Below are positions 47,301-58,100 of a DNA stretch of 64,000 bases, in pieces. A model generated the notes under the pieces. The model did no database searches and had not been told where the DNA came from. It saw nothing but the letters and a program-made list of their open reading frames with translations. Origin of the DNA: Sebastes aleutianus (taxonomy: Eukaryota; Chordata; Actinopteri; Perciformes; Sebastidae); the NCBI GenBank assembly GCA_916700875.1, contig CAKAKS010000039.1, positions 15,349,139-15,413,138 of the forward strand, read 5' to 3'. A program made the position numbers and the translations under genes. Each line of letters begins with the position of its first letter. Positions within the stretch are counted from its first letter, which is position 1.

Positions 47301-48385
47301 GGTTAGGCACTTACCTCAAATAGTTAAGGTTAGGCATTGGCCTTGAATAGTTAAGGTTAGGTTTTGATCAAATAGTTAAGGTTAGGTTTTGATCAAATAG
47401 TTGAGGTTAGGATAGGTCATCGGGCAGCGAGTCTTGCGAGAGTTTTTGCAGAGTTTCAGATTTCACAATTTGTGGGTTACCTTCTAGACAAGACCCTAAT
47501 TTTGCTGGATTCACATCATATGATCAGATGTTCACAAAAAAGTTTAATTTCAGCTGTTTTGTTTATAAACTAAAAGATCACACATAGGCAATAAGACCAT
47601 GAGTGAAATCCGATACAGAGACAGTGCAGCTGGATAAGCGAGCTTTAGAAGTAGACTACCACCTGTTCAACCCCCTTTTGTCTATCTCTCCGGCTATCTG
47701 TCCTTCTCACTTTCTCTTTCAATCCACTCTCTCTGTTTCGTTCCTTGAAAAAAAAAGAGAGACCACAGGTTGAGTAAGGTGGACATTCCTGCAGTACAAG
47801 CCTGACTTCCCGTGAGGCATTTCATCTTGTCGTAGTGATTCAGTTTCACTCAGAAACACAAGCAGCCGACGTACACACGACTGCCCAGCATCATATGTGA
47901 ACAGGCTGTGTGTTGTACTGCTTTTGCATTGAATCTAAACATTTTCTCTCTCTCTGTCTGTTTCTCTGTTTCTTAGGTCGAGTTTACCCAGAACCTATAA
48001 ATACCCAAAGTCTTCTAACACCGCCATCATGCCTACTGCGTCTGATCTCTCTGTTGCCGTTGACAACCACATCACCGAGGGAGACCGACATATCATCTGG
48101 AGGGCCCTGCTGCACAAAGAGCCCCCGCCGAGGTTGTCCGACCTGTTGGTCGACCAAAGAGACAGTGTACTATGGGAAGCGCCGGTCTGGCAGCGTGGGT
48201 CAAGGGGTCGTCGCCATGCCCACAGTGGCGGCGGGAGGGGCCACGGCCATCTGATGAGGGTGGGGTGTGTCCTAGGCACCTGTCAGGTTCAGAACCTCAG
48301 CCACCGTCTCTACCAGCTGATTGGACAGAGCGGGAGGGAAGTCTCCTCCCCCATTAACCCTCGCAGTCCACACAGCTTCGGCTAA
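42440..48385 (+). CDS. adm2: Adrenomedullin 2 / intermedin prohormone, two coding exons
   Basis: Exons 42440-42543 and 47977-48385 join in phase 2 and encode 170 residues (human 148). Residues 1-22 or so are a signal peptide (MCALLPAWLCLLLGLLPL). A pro-region follows, then the dibasic site RGRR at about 111-114, and the mature peptide of the calcitonin/CGRP family: disulphide ring between Cys132 and Cys137 (CVLGTC), the amphipathic segment QVQNLSHRLYQL, and the ending SPHSFG, where the last Gly supplies the C-terminal amide. It acts outside the cell on CLR/RAMP receptors and is vasodilatory. Adrenomedullin itself has a different ring, and CGRP lacks this tail. Teleosts carry two ADM2 copies; which one this is cannot be told here. 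Confidence 0.95.
44333..44389. repeat. (GT)n microsatellite
   Basis: Uninterrupted GT repeat of about 28 units in the adm2 intron. Confidence 0.95.
44738..45335. mobile_element. Dispersed fish repeat in the adm2 intron
   Basis: Contains tagactgtatataagaagtg, gtgacgtcacccattgg, gttttgaagcctcgag and the right part gcaaccagaggagtcgcccc and cttcacttttcagactccgg. I recognise this series as a common fish interspersed repeat. Inverted termini were not resolved, so class is uncertain. Confidence 0.5.
46895..47500. repeat. ggttaggcattgacct tandem array ending in a MITE terminus
   Basis: About 15 units of variable length (roughly 27-50 bp) built on tagttaaggttaggcattgacct. The right edge (47400-47498) continues as ggttaggataggtc and gggttaccttctagacaaga, matching the right half and terminus of the small element at 33025-33208. 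Confidence 0.8.
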
Positions 48386-50414
48386 CACCACACCACGAAA
48401 GCTACCAACGCCTTTACCATCAAACGCTGGCAAGTTAGCCAGATCGTTTTTTGCATCAGTGACACAATTAGACAGCAAAATAAGCATTTGACGTCAGTCC
48501 TTGAAATCCAGTCTCCTAGAAATGTGTTCTAAATTGTTTTTCCCTGTTGTGTTGTGATGAAAAACGTAATCGCTGGCTGGATTATGTTCAGACTGAGGCA
48601 ACGTTTCTTTGAGTAAATGGAGCAGGTATACAATATCTGTTTGCAAGATCGGATATTTTGGCCGAAAACAAATTAAATACGTTGTCAGAGAACATTTTAT
48701 TGGTATGTTCAGTATCAACATTGCAACTTGCCACATAAGTTAACTAACAATATTTCCTCATTATGTTGATAGAAATCCCTGCAGCATTACTTTTCTCCTA
48801 AAACATATTTGCTGCTCCAAAGTAGTAATATATGGCATGCAGGTAATTTCAAGGAGACAGGGTTGGTCCCGATCTCAGCTGATTAGTATCAAAAGTTTAT
48901 TACAACTATTCATAACAACTTGGGTCTTATTTTTGTAGTTGTAGTAGTTGTAGTTTTGACCGTCAAATAAACTGCTGAGATCTGGGAATGTAGCGACATT
49001 GCCAAAAAGATGTCAGATGGAGCAAGAAACACAAGCAGACCGATTTTAACCCCCAAGTCAGCCAAACTAGGGGAATAGTAAATAGTAAATAACCATCACA
49101 GTCTGCAGGAAACTTTCAAGGCAGGGGTCACATGACAGACCACAAATGACTCTTGCTTTGCAGGTTGTATCAGTGCCTCAAGAGTCTCCCCACAGTTTAT
49201 AGGCCAACTTCCTGGTTCAATTTATTATCACAGACATGTCAGGTGTGCTCACTTTTGGGTTTACCTGCAAATAAAGTGGTTTAGAATGATCTGGCTAAAC
49301 TTGTGGCTCGTTTGATCATTTGACTGAGAAGAAACATCGAGTTTATTGCCCCTTCAGACTCTGATGTAGTGATGTTACCATGTTCACAGATCCAAGCAAT
49401 TATTCTGGTGAGCACAATGTGATCATAACCTATAGATACGATAGACAACACTATGAAAATGAGTTGTAATAAACCAGAATTTCTGCATTGTTTAATATTA
49501 TGGCCTCTAGTTTCATAGAGGTGACGGCCAACGCAAATTGGAGATTTCCACAGCCACCAATTTACAGTCTTGGGTGTTTTGGCATTCATACAATAACACC
49601 CATTTAGACACGATGATGTAAACAAGAAAAACTGTGAATGAGCGAAGCCTCTCTCAAACTGACCTACCTAACTAATGTCTACTATCGTCATCAATGGTGA
49701 TCCTGCTGATCTGAACATACTTGAGCTCAGAGCTAATCTGTCTTTCAAAAGGACCTCCATCTACGTCTGCAAACAAGTAGCTTTACTTCAGTGCGAACAG
49801 AAAACCCAGAATAACCTCCAATCAAAACCCATTAACCCTTCACCCAAAACCCCACAGAGCACACAGTTGGCCAAAATAACCACTAACCCTAATCCGTGAT
49901 CTGTCGTGACGCTTCTTAACGTCTCGTAACAAGGACAACTGGACTGCAGTGGGGTTTTTGAACCTGTAAACTGCAACTCTACGATGCATCATTTTGATTT
50001 TTGTCACTGTTAAGTCTGTTTTTGAGCCTTAATTGCTTTAATCATTTGTAAGGCCTTGTAATGTTTTTGCCTATCCAAATTAAGCACCACTGTGAATGTT
50101 GACTATCAAAGTGTTATTTAAAGCTTTATAGTCTTCTGCTTTTCTGTGTGTGTGTCAGTTCAGCAACAGTGTCAGTAGTTAAATGTTAATAGGAATGCAT
50201 GAGAGCACTTTATTCTTCTTTACATTCAGTATGACTTGAATTTTAAAAATGTGTTATTTAACTTAATGAGATCATTTTGTTGTAAATATCCCACTTTACT
50301 AAATCTTCATGTTCATGTGAGCGCCCCTTCAAGGTACAAGTGTCCTTTTGTAAACTACCTGTGTTGCTTTCATGTAATACTTTTTATTTTACAGTAGCAG
50401 CTTTGTTTAATAAA
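48386..50414 (+). other. adm2 3' UTR (probable)
   Basis: No other gene is recognised between the adm2 stop and the first good distal aataaa at 50409-50414. A proximal aataaa lies at about 49269. Small open frames here have no family resemblance. Confidence 0.45.
50409..50414 (+). terminator. Possible adm2 polyadenylation signal (aataaa)
   Basis: Canonical hexamer (ttaataaaact) about 2 kb after the adm2 stop, followed by GT-containing sequence. Confidence 0.4.
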
Positions 50415-50714
50415 ACTCCAGTCGAAACCTTCACGTGTATTTTATCTGTCTGACAGCAGTGTGAGGTGAACTTTTTAAAGCCCACATAGTTTATGGTTGG
50501 AAAATGTGTCTCACACCATGTTAGTGATATTGATTATTAATCTGGGCTACTAATGTACACATGCACACAAGAGTAAAGGTTAAGGGAAGTGAAAAGTCCA
50601 AACCAATGCCTCAGAAAGGAGTGGAACAGGTAGCCTTACGTTACGCCCGTCCTCATGAACAGGTGGTACTCATCAGGCTTTATTGTACACAGTTGAGAGA
50701 GTTTGGTAAATCCG

Positions 50715-51265
50715 ACTTGAAACCAGAGTTATTATAGTAAATTAAACTGAAACTAAAACAAAAATAAGCTGTGAAAAATACATTTAGTAAACTGAAACTA
50801 AATAAAAAAACTATATCCTTGAGGAAAAACTGAAATTAAACTGAAATTATATTGTCTTGGTAAAAAAATTAAAATGAAAACTAACAAATTCATTTCAGTA
50901 TTTCCCTCAACTCTTATGACATTGAACCACAGAAACTGAATGGACTTGACCTTCCAGGAGATGGTGCTATGGTACAATTGCTTCACTAAAGTGGTGCAAA
51001 GAATAAACATTATTTGGCCAATCCTACGCAGTTCTCCAACCATCAATGTATTTTGTATGTATATGTAGCTAAACACTTTTTATGAAACATTATATCTGGC
51101 CCTAACAAAAACTAAAAACTACTGTAAAACTAAATATATAAAAACTAAAACTAAATCTTTCAGAAAAACTGAAACTAAAACTAGCAAACTCACTCTGAAA
51201 GCTAAACTAAAATGAAATGAAAAAGTCAAAACTAAGATCTAATTCAAAATTCAAAACTATTATAA
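50715..51265. mobile_element. Dispersed element rich in aaactgaaactaaa words
   Basis: The left edge ttattatagtaaattaaactg, with ataagctgtgaaaaatac, recurs at 55728-55900 in miox intron 2 (ttattatagtaaacgcaaac, ataagcagtgaaaaatat). At 51100-51265 the words return, ending aaaactattataaccttg, the inverted counterpart of the left edge. This fits a roughly 550-bp inverted-repeat element. Confidence 0.55.
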
Positions 51266-51426
51266 CCTTGCTTAAAATCGTTTGAGGCCGAGATATCCGG
51301 TCTTTTAGTCGCTAGTATGGCACAAGCTCAAAAAACGCTGGATCATACATTTTACATAATGCAACATGCAGGGACGGTTCTAGCCTGCTATATTAAGGTG
51401 AGCTGGTAGAAATAATAAGTGGCCAA

Positions 51427-51690
51427 CTTGGGCGGTAGGTAGTCGAGAGGTTGGATAACCGGACTAGTGGCTGACGGTTATTGGTTCAAATCCCTGGCCA
51501 GATGGCATAATGACAGCTGGCAACCAGAGGTGTTGTCAGAGTCAAGATCTGACACAAGCTCCTGCCATTATGTCATCAGGCGTCTCCAGCTTATGGCTGT
51601 GTGTTGGTGAACAGGGTGTTTGGATGGGTTAAATGCAGAAGACTGACTCCCCCATGTGGATTAATAAGGTACTATTCTATTTCATTTTAT
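51427..51690 (+). mobile_element. tRNA-derived SINE
   Basis: The segment ggtaggtagtcgagaggttgg has an A-box-like arrangement, and ggttcaaatccc at about 51484-51495 is a good RNA polymerase III B box about 45 bases later, as in tRNA-derived SINE heads. A body with acctggc/gtgtgttggtgaacagg and a T/A-rich tail follow. It does not fold as an intact tRNA gene. Confidence 0.55.
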
Positions 51691-53012
51691 TCTATTCTAA
51701 TTTATTAACAGAAGTGCAAACTCAAAAAAAAACTAAGTGGGAACGATTTACATTTTTTGAGTTCTTCAACAAAGTGAAACTGAAACTGAAATGATCCCTT
51801 AAGTGTTGCCAGATTAGTTTTTTTTCCGCCTAATTTGGGCTACTTTTGAAAGTTCAGTGTGTACAGTAAAAACAGCAATGGGCTGGGCTCATATTATTGA
51901 GTCATGTAATTTGAGAAATGTTTGATTGACATGAGTTGTATTCAATCTCTTGTTGAGGATGACCGCCTTAACTTGATGTCATCATCACTGATATTCACAT
52001 GGGACTGTGTATATTTGTTTGTCTGACACTCTTTGTGCTCTTATCTAACATTTTATCTTTGTTTAATTGATGCAGATATTAAGCTTTTTGTGTGCTCATG
52101 TTGTTGTTTTCATTTCCGCATGTTAATGGTTTTACTCGGGTTTCTGGCATGCTTATGATTTGGGCTGGTTTTTATTTAATTGGGAGTGTTTTAAAAGTTG
52201 TTATTGATCTGGCAACACCTTCATGACAGATCAGGCGGAGTTTATGACGGAACTGAACTTGTTCTGTCGAAAACTTCTCAAACTTGTTTTATGTGACTCT
52301 GAACTTTTAGTAAGAGGACAAACTGAAATGTGATCTGGTGGATTACATCGTTGCACTATGTTGTGTTTATGTAAACTGGACGGTGCTCTGTCCTGTGGTT
52401 TATGATTTATAACCACTATCTACTTCTGCTGTCATTACATCGTTAAATGACACTATAACAAACAATTAACAAACAATTAAGGCAGATGTTTGTGCGACGT
52501 GTTCATCACAGGGAGGACGCCAAGCTGGTGAGTAACTTAAAGACACCGCTGGTAATATACTCTTTTCATAAAACTAGGCTGTCTATGCTGTAGAAAAGCG
52601 TTGTTTTTTTTTAATTGGTGTTACATGACTAGAGAAAAGAAGTTACTTTTCGCTCAAAAGTTAGAAAGCCTACAACTCCCAGAATGCACCGGGCTCGTTG
52701 AAGCCACTTCCTCAGCTTCTTCAGCTGCTTTCTGCCTGACAAGGTTTATTTCAACCCTAAACTATGATCTTTTCCTAAACCATGAGGAGGTTTCTGACAG
52801 ACTTATCCCTGAAGGCAAACATCTCTCATGTATTTATTTCATCAAGAGTTATTGTGGTTTGTTTTGATTTTGGAGCAGTGAGGAGCTGTCAAACAAATAG
52901 CTCAGAGGCGGGAAAAGTTGCTGTCAAACAGAAGATTTTTGCTTGTAAATGAGCGGAGGCCTTTTCTACGACGGAGTATTAGGGCCACTGCATTCAGGGG
53001 TAAAAAAAGGTG
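51691..53012. other. Intergenic, with one ZNF143-type site
   Basis: Mostly unique AT-rich DNA without a recognised gene. One promoter-type motif at 52670-52689 is described separately. The last 50 bases (from about 52965) carry cgacggagtattagggccac, a phrase repeated at 54250 beside the tandem array. Confidence 0.45.
52670..52689 (+). promoter_or_regulatory. ZNF143/STAF-type binding motif
   Basis: ctacaactcccagaatgc matches the long vertebrate ZNF143 (SBS) consensus actacaattcccagaatgc at nearly all positions. Such sites are strongly enriched in promoters. No gene start is recognised next to it, so it may mark an unannotated non-coding transcript or be a relic. Confidence 0.6.
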
Positions 53013-54205
53013 AGATCTCGAGAAAAAAAAGTCATAATATTACGAGAAAAAAAGTCATAATATTACGAAAATAAAGTCATAACTTTCCGAAAATAAAGTC
53101 ATAACTTAACGAGAAAAAAAAGTCGTAATATTACGGGAATAAGTCATAACTTTACGAAAATAAAGTCATAACTTTACGAGAAAAAAATTTGTAATATTAC
53201 GAGAATAAAGTCATAACTTTACGAGGATAAAGTCATAACTTAACTAGAAAAAAATCGTAATATTACGAGAATAAAGTTGTAACTTTCCGAGAAAAAAAGC
53301 CGTAATACGAGAATAAAGTCATAACTTTACGAGAAAAAAGTCCTAATATTATGAGAATAAAGTCATAACTTTACGAGAAAAAAAATCGTAATATTACGAG
53401 AATAAAGTCATAACTTTACGAGAAAAAAGTCCTAATATTATGAGAATAAAGTCATAACTTTACGAGAAAAAAAATCGTAATATTACGAGAATAAAGTCAT
53501 AACTTTACGAGAAAAAAAGTCAATATTACAAGAATAAAGTCATAACTTTAGGGGAAAAAAAGTCGTAATATTACGAGAATAAAATCATAACTTTACGAGA
53601 AAAAAAGTCTTAATATTATGAAAATAAAGTCATAACTTTACGAGAAAAAAAGTCGTAATATTACCAGAATAAAGTCTTAACTTTACAAGAAAAAAGTCGT
53701 AATATGAGAATAAAGTCATAACTTTACGAGAAAAAAAGTCGTAATATAACGAGAAAAAAAGTCGTAATATAACGAGAAAAAAAGGCTTAATATAACGAGA
53801 ATAAAGACATAACTTTACGAGAAAAAAAGGCGTAATATTACGAGAATAAAGTCATAACTTTACGAGAAAAAAGTCGTAATATTACGAGAAAAAAAGTCGT
53901 AATATTACGAAAATAAAGTCATAACTTTAAGAGAAAAAAAGTCGGAATATTACGAAAATAAAGTCGTAATAATAACGAGAAAAAAGGCGTAATATAACGA
54001 GAATAAAGACATAACTTTACGAGAAAAAAAGGCGTAATATTACGAGAATAAAGTCATAACTTTACGAGAAAAAAAGTCGTAATATTACGAGAATAAAGTC
54101 TTAAGAGAAAAAAAGTCGTAATATTACGAGAATAAAGTCATAAGAGAAAAAAAGTCGTAATATTACGAGAATAAAGTCATAACTTTAGGAGAAAAAAGTA
54201 ATTCC
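53013..54205. repeat. Tandem array of gtcgtaatattacgag / aataaagtcataactttacgag
   Basis: A two-part unit of about 40-44 bp repeated roughly 28 times, with gtaatattac palindromes and A-runs. Flanked on the left by cgacggagtattagggccac (about 52970), which reappears on the right (54248-54267). A second short remnant of the array (54295-54340) follows. Confidence 0.9.
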
Positions 54206-54555
54206 CTCCTCCACAAAAGAGGCAATTTCCCTTAGGTCCGTGTGGTTCTACGACGGAGTATTAGGGCCACATTTTGAGAAAAAAAATAATCAGAAAATTC
54301 AAGAATAAAGTCATAACTTTACGAGAAAAAAAGTCGTAGTAAGTAATTTCCTCCTCCACAAATGAGGCAATTTACCTTAGGTCCGTGTGGTTCTTTCTTC
54401 GGAAGAAACACAGTTTCTTGCACAATCTTTTCAAGGTCCTAATGCTTATGATAATGTGGTGCTGATGTGCCAAAAGATTAAGTACTTCCTTATTTGTGAA
54501 ACCTAAACTAAAGTATAACTTCACAAGATGCTCCACGATCCTCATTTTCACACAG
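54206..54555 (-). pseudogene. Fragments of an integrase-type transposon gene
   Basis: On the minus strand, 54555 to about 54372 reads MRIVEHLVKLYFSLGF, then LLAHQHHIIISIRTLKRL and LFFRRKNHTDLR-like sequence. This resembles the N-terminal helix-turn-helix part of the integrase-core proteins frequent in fish genomes. A second partial copy of the last segment occurs at 54206-54247, where the frame reads HTDLREIASFVEEG; in the first copy the matching bases (54351-54385) carry a one-base frameshift. The catalytic core is absent. Family assignment is from memory of fish proteins and was not searched. Confidence 0.5.
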
Positions 54556-54570
54556 GCGGCATGCTGCTTT

Positions 54571-54955
54571 ATGATATGAAGTTTAATCATTACTGTATTT
54601 ACAACAGCACCCACCAGACTAATAGTGAACATAGCAGCGGTGGCGGTAGCAAACACAGTCCACTGGATGATTCCCCAAAACCTCTTCAGGAAACCAGAGA
54701 CACAAGCACACCTAGAAAAACACATTACGTACATTATGTTTGTACAACAACATGTAACATAATCAAGCACACACACAGGAAGAGTCCTACCTGAACATGG
54801 CTTTGACCATCTCCCAGGTTAGAGAGAGGACACCAGTCCAGATAGAGGGGATAGTGATCGTTTTCAGAAACTGGTCAAACTGGTGGTATGTGAATGCTGC
54901 AAGGACAAAAATGTAAACAAAAAACTGCAATGAAAATACATGTACACACACACAC
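54571..54955 (-). pseudogene. Partial duplicate of two lmf2 exons with their introns
   Basis: This segment matches 63003-63409 of lmf2 in the same orientation at about 96% identity, including the intron between the two exons. Exon homologues lie at about 54788-54893 (YHQFDQFLKT.. and WEMVKAMFR) and 54618-54714 (FLKRFWGIIQW and MFTISL). Both splice signals and both frames are still open. It lacks all other lmf2 exons, so it is a dispersed DNA-level fragment rather than a gene. It ends exactly where the integrase fragment begins. Confidence 0.85.
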
Positions 54956-55183
54956 ATCCTATGTCAGCCCAAACCTGCTGACTATTGAAAAACTCTTCCT
55001 ACGATTGACACACACGTACACAAGGCCAAGGTTCAACAGCGGGGTGAGGTTGGGTTAAAGTTTGATTGGACGTTTGTGTACATTGCAGGCTCACAGAGCA
55101 GATCGAAAGCAGTACCATTTAAACCAGACAGGATATATAGAAGGAGGAACGACGCACCACAACTCAGACTTCATCTGTCAGCC
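54956..55183 (+). promoter_or_regulatory. miox promoter and 5' UTR
   Basis: tatata at 55134-55139 lies 50 bases upstream of the miox ATG (55184), predicting a start site near 55160-55170 and a short leader. No further factor site is assigned. Confidence 0.55.
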
Positions 55184-58100
55184 ATGAGTATCATCAACAT
55201 CGTATGTCTGGCTTCAATACATAATATGCTATACTTATGCTGTGCTTCCAATTTGATCATTTTTACTTTTTTTAAAATCATTTTAAAAACTACTTTTAAT
55301 ACTACTTTTACTACTTAATTTTATTTTGAAAGCATAAATGTTATTTATGTTTGTCAAATCTGAAAATGTTGTCTGCGCTGTCTGTTATTTCAAAATGCAG
55401 GGTCCAGACCCGTCTCTGGCATATCGGCCAAATTTGGAGATGAATGACTCCAAAGAGAAGGAAAACTACAGAAACTATGAGGTAAGCATTCAAAAGCTCT
55501 CTTTCAGATGATGACACTTATTTACATTAATTTATGACCAGAGAGGTGAATTCAGAAGTGAGAAACACACTGTTGTTATACATATTGGCGGATTATAATT
55601 ACACAAAGACACTATTGGCCACATATGCAAAAAAAAAGAGCCTGAAAATCTCGTTTAGTGTTTTTTTTAAAAGGATACAACTGTGAAGTTGGTAAAATGT
55701 GCCTGGACTCTGGACCAGTGTTATTATAGTAAACGCAAACTGAAACTAGAACGAAGATAAGCAGTGAAAAATATGTTGTAAACTGAAACAAAATAAAAAC
55801 TATGTCCTTCAATAAAAACTAAAAACGATATTGCCTGCATTCAAACTAATACAAATAAAATACAAATTAACAAAAGTTCATTTCAGTTTTAGTTTTTTAG
55901 CTATAATATATCACTACGGAAACAATGAGACAGCATGAATTTCCGTAAAGTCTCATGACAGTAAACCCTTGAACAAATGTTGTGAGAACAGCATACACCA
56001 AAATCACATGTTTTTAAAAACATTGCTGAGTCTGTAATAAGTAATACAGACATTGCTAAACCAGCACTTTTAGCTCACACAGGAACTTTCATCTTCACTG
56101 ATCATGTGTTCAACAGTGGTGCATTTTGTTTTACATCCTATTTTCCTTAATTTGTATAATAGTTAGTAGTCATAAAATATATTAAATATGTTCACACATA
56201 TCCTATAAACTACTTTTTCCTTTAGTAATGTATAGTTCTAGTAGGGGTAGGGTGCTCCATATAATTGCCTTATATTGTGCAGCTTTGAGGGATATATATT
56301 GCTATTGAAAACTTCAAATTGAACAACAAAAGGTGGGCTAAATTATTGGTGGGTCAGTGTAAATGCTACCAGAATAAAATAATCTATAATTGCTGCCATG
56401 TAGCAGCTGAAATATCCCCTTGTTTCATGCTATGTGACATAAAAAATACAAATTGTTGTCAACACAAGGAACAGTGAAGTTGGGTGTAGTCCGACGTGTC
56501 GTGAATTTTATACTTTGAACCATAAAGGTTGTTGCTAAAAAATAAAAGATTTCATGTGGAGTTGTTACTCAATAGATGCTGTAAATTGATTATTGTGTTG
56601 CATGTGTGTTTCAGAGTGGAAGTCTAATTGACCGCGTGTTCAACACATACAAGCTGATGCACACCAATCAGACACTGGACTTTGTGAATCAGAAGGTGAG
56701 TAAATGGGGAGCAAAAACAGCAAGTGCACAGAAATTCAGCAAAGTGTCACAGAAAGCCTCTTTAGTGAGATATTGCGGGGGGTGGGGGGATTTCTGTTTT
56801 GTTCTGGATGACAGATTGTTCCCGTCAGACTGAGCAAACAAGCGTCATCCAGTCCTCGGGAAGTGAGAGCCAAAGGCAAAGAGCCAGTAGATGTTTGGAC
56901 TGGACTGTCTGATTAACTTCCTTTTCTCCTCTTCCAAAGTTCACACTGGGACACTGACCTGTTTTCTATTTATCACCCAGCTACAGCTTTACATAACACA
57001 CATATATCAGTAACCGCTTATCTTATTCAGGGTCGCGGGGCAGCTGGAGCCGATCCCAGCTGACATTGGGCGAAGGCGGGGTACACCCTGGACAGGTCGC
57101 CAGACTATCACAGGGCTGACACATAGAGACAGACAACCATTCACACTCACATTCACACCTACGGGCAATTTAGATTCAACAATAAACCTAACCTGCATGT
57201 CTTTGGACTGTGGGAGGAAACCAGAGAACCCGGAGAAATCCCACGCTAACACGGGGAGAACATGCAAACTCTACACAGAAGGCCCCGAAGCCAAGCCTCA
57301 CCGTGCCGCCCAATAACACATATACTGTAAATTAATTGCAGACAATTCTAATCCCTCTATCCTTGAAAATTCAACCAAAAGCAATATTTCAAATGTTTGT
57401 TTTTTTCAGGGGTGTTCAGGAGCTTTCTTAGCAAGTTTAAGAAAGAAACCCTCCACAGTGATGCTGTGACTCTTACCTTCCTACAGCACTCTTTATGGAC
57501 CGGCTGCAAACACGCTCAGATGACGATGATGGACACCGTCATGTCTCTAGACCAGCTGGTGGATGAGTCCGATCCTGATGTGGACTTCCCCAACTCCTTC
57601 CACGCCTTCCAGACGGCTGAGGGCATACGCCAAGCACACCCAGACAACGGTACTATTCGGGTATAGAGGGACAGAAATACACACACTGTGTACAAGTACA
57701 TACATAAATACATATCTGTATTCACTAAACCTCCCCAGACTGGTTCCAGTTGGTAGGTCTGATCCATGATGTTGGGAAGACGATGGCCCTTTGGGATGAA
57801 CCACAGGTAGGACACATGGTCTGGTATTACAGGGTGCAGGGTGCCTGAATTTTGATCACTGAGGAATATGAGTTCAATTTCCAACCTCAACATCACACTT
57901 TTTCAGATTTGCTTTCCCCCAAACTGAGACGTTTATTTTTGATCATTATTACAATAACACCTGACATTTTTTATTTTATATAATATTTATGGGGAGATAC
58001 AGTAATAGCAAACTTTGTATATGTGCTCTGCAGTGGGCTGTAGTAGGCGACACCTTCCCAGTGGGCTGCAAGTTTCAAAACTCCATTGTGTTCAGAGACA

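Larger units (their letters stand above)
42544..47976 (+). other. adm2 intron 1 (5.4 kb)
   Basis: Bounded by aggtacta (donor) and ttcttag (acceptor). Holds a (GT)n microsatellite (about 44333-44389), a dispersed repeat (44738-45335) and a ggttagg-type tandem array (46.9-47.4 kb). No exon of another gene was recognised; an acidic or peptide-coding alternative adm2 exon was not seen. Confidence 0.7.

Noticed and set aside
46895..47440. Interstitial telomeric repeat
   Set aside because: The word is ggttaggcattgacct, not tandem ttaggg; only part of the unit resembles telomere sequence.
49675..49899. 74-codon plus frame (MSTIVINGDPADLN...) as a small protein
   Set aside because: It falls in the probable adm2 3' UTR, with no Kozak, conservation or domain evidence visible.
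51427..51520. An intact tRNA gene
   Set aside because: A- and B-box-like words are present, but no cloverleaf could be drawn and SINE-like sequence follows, so it is called a SINE.
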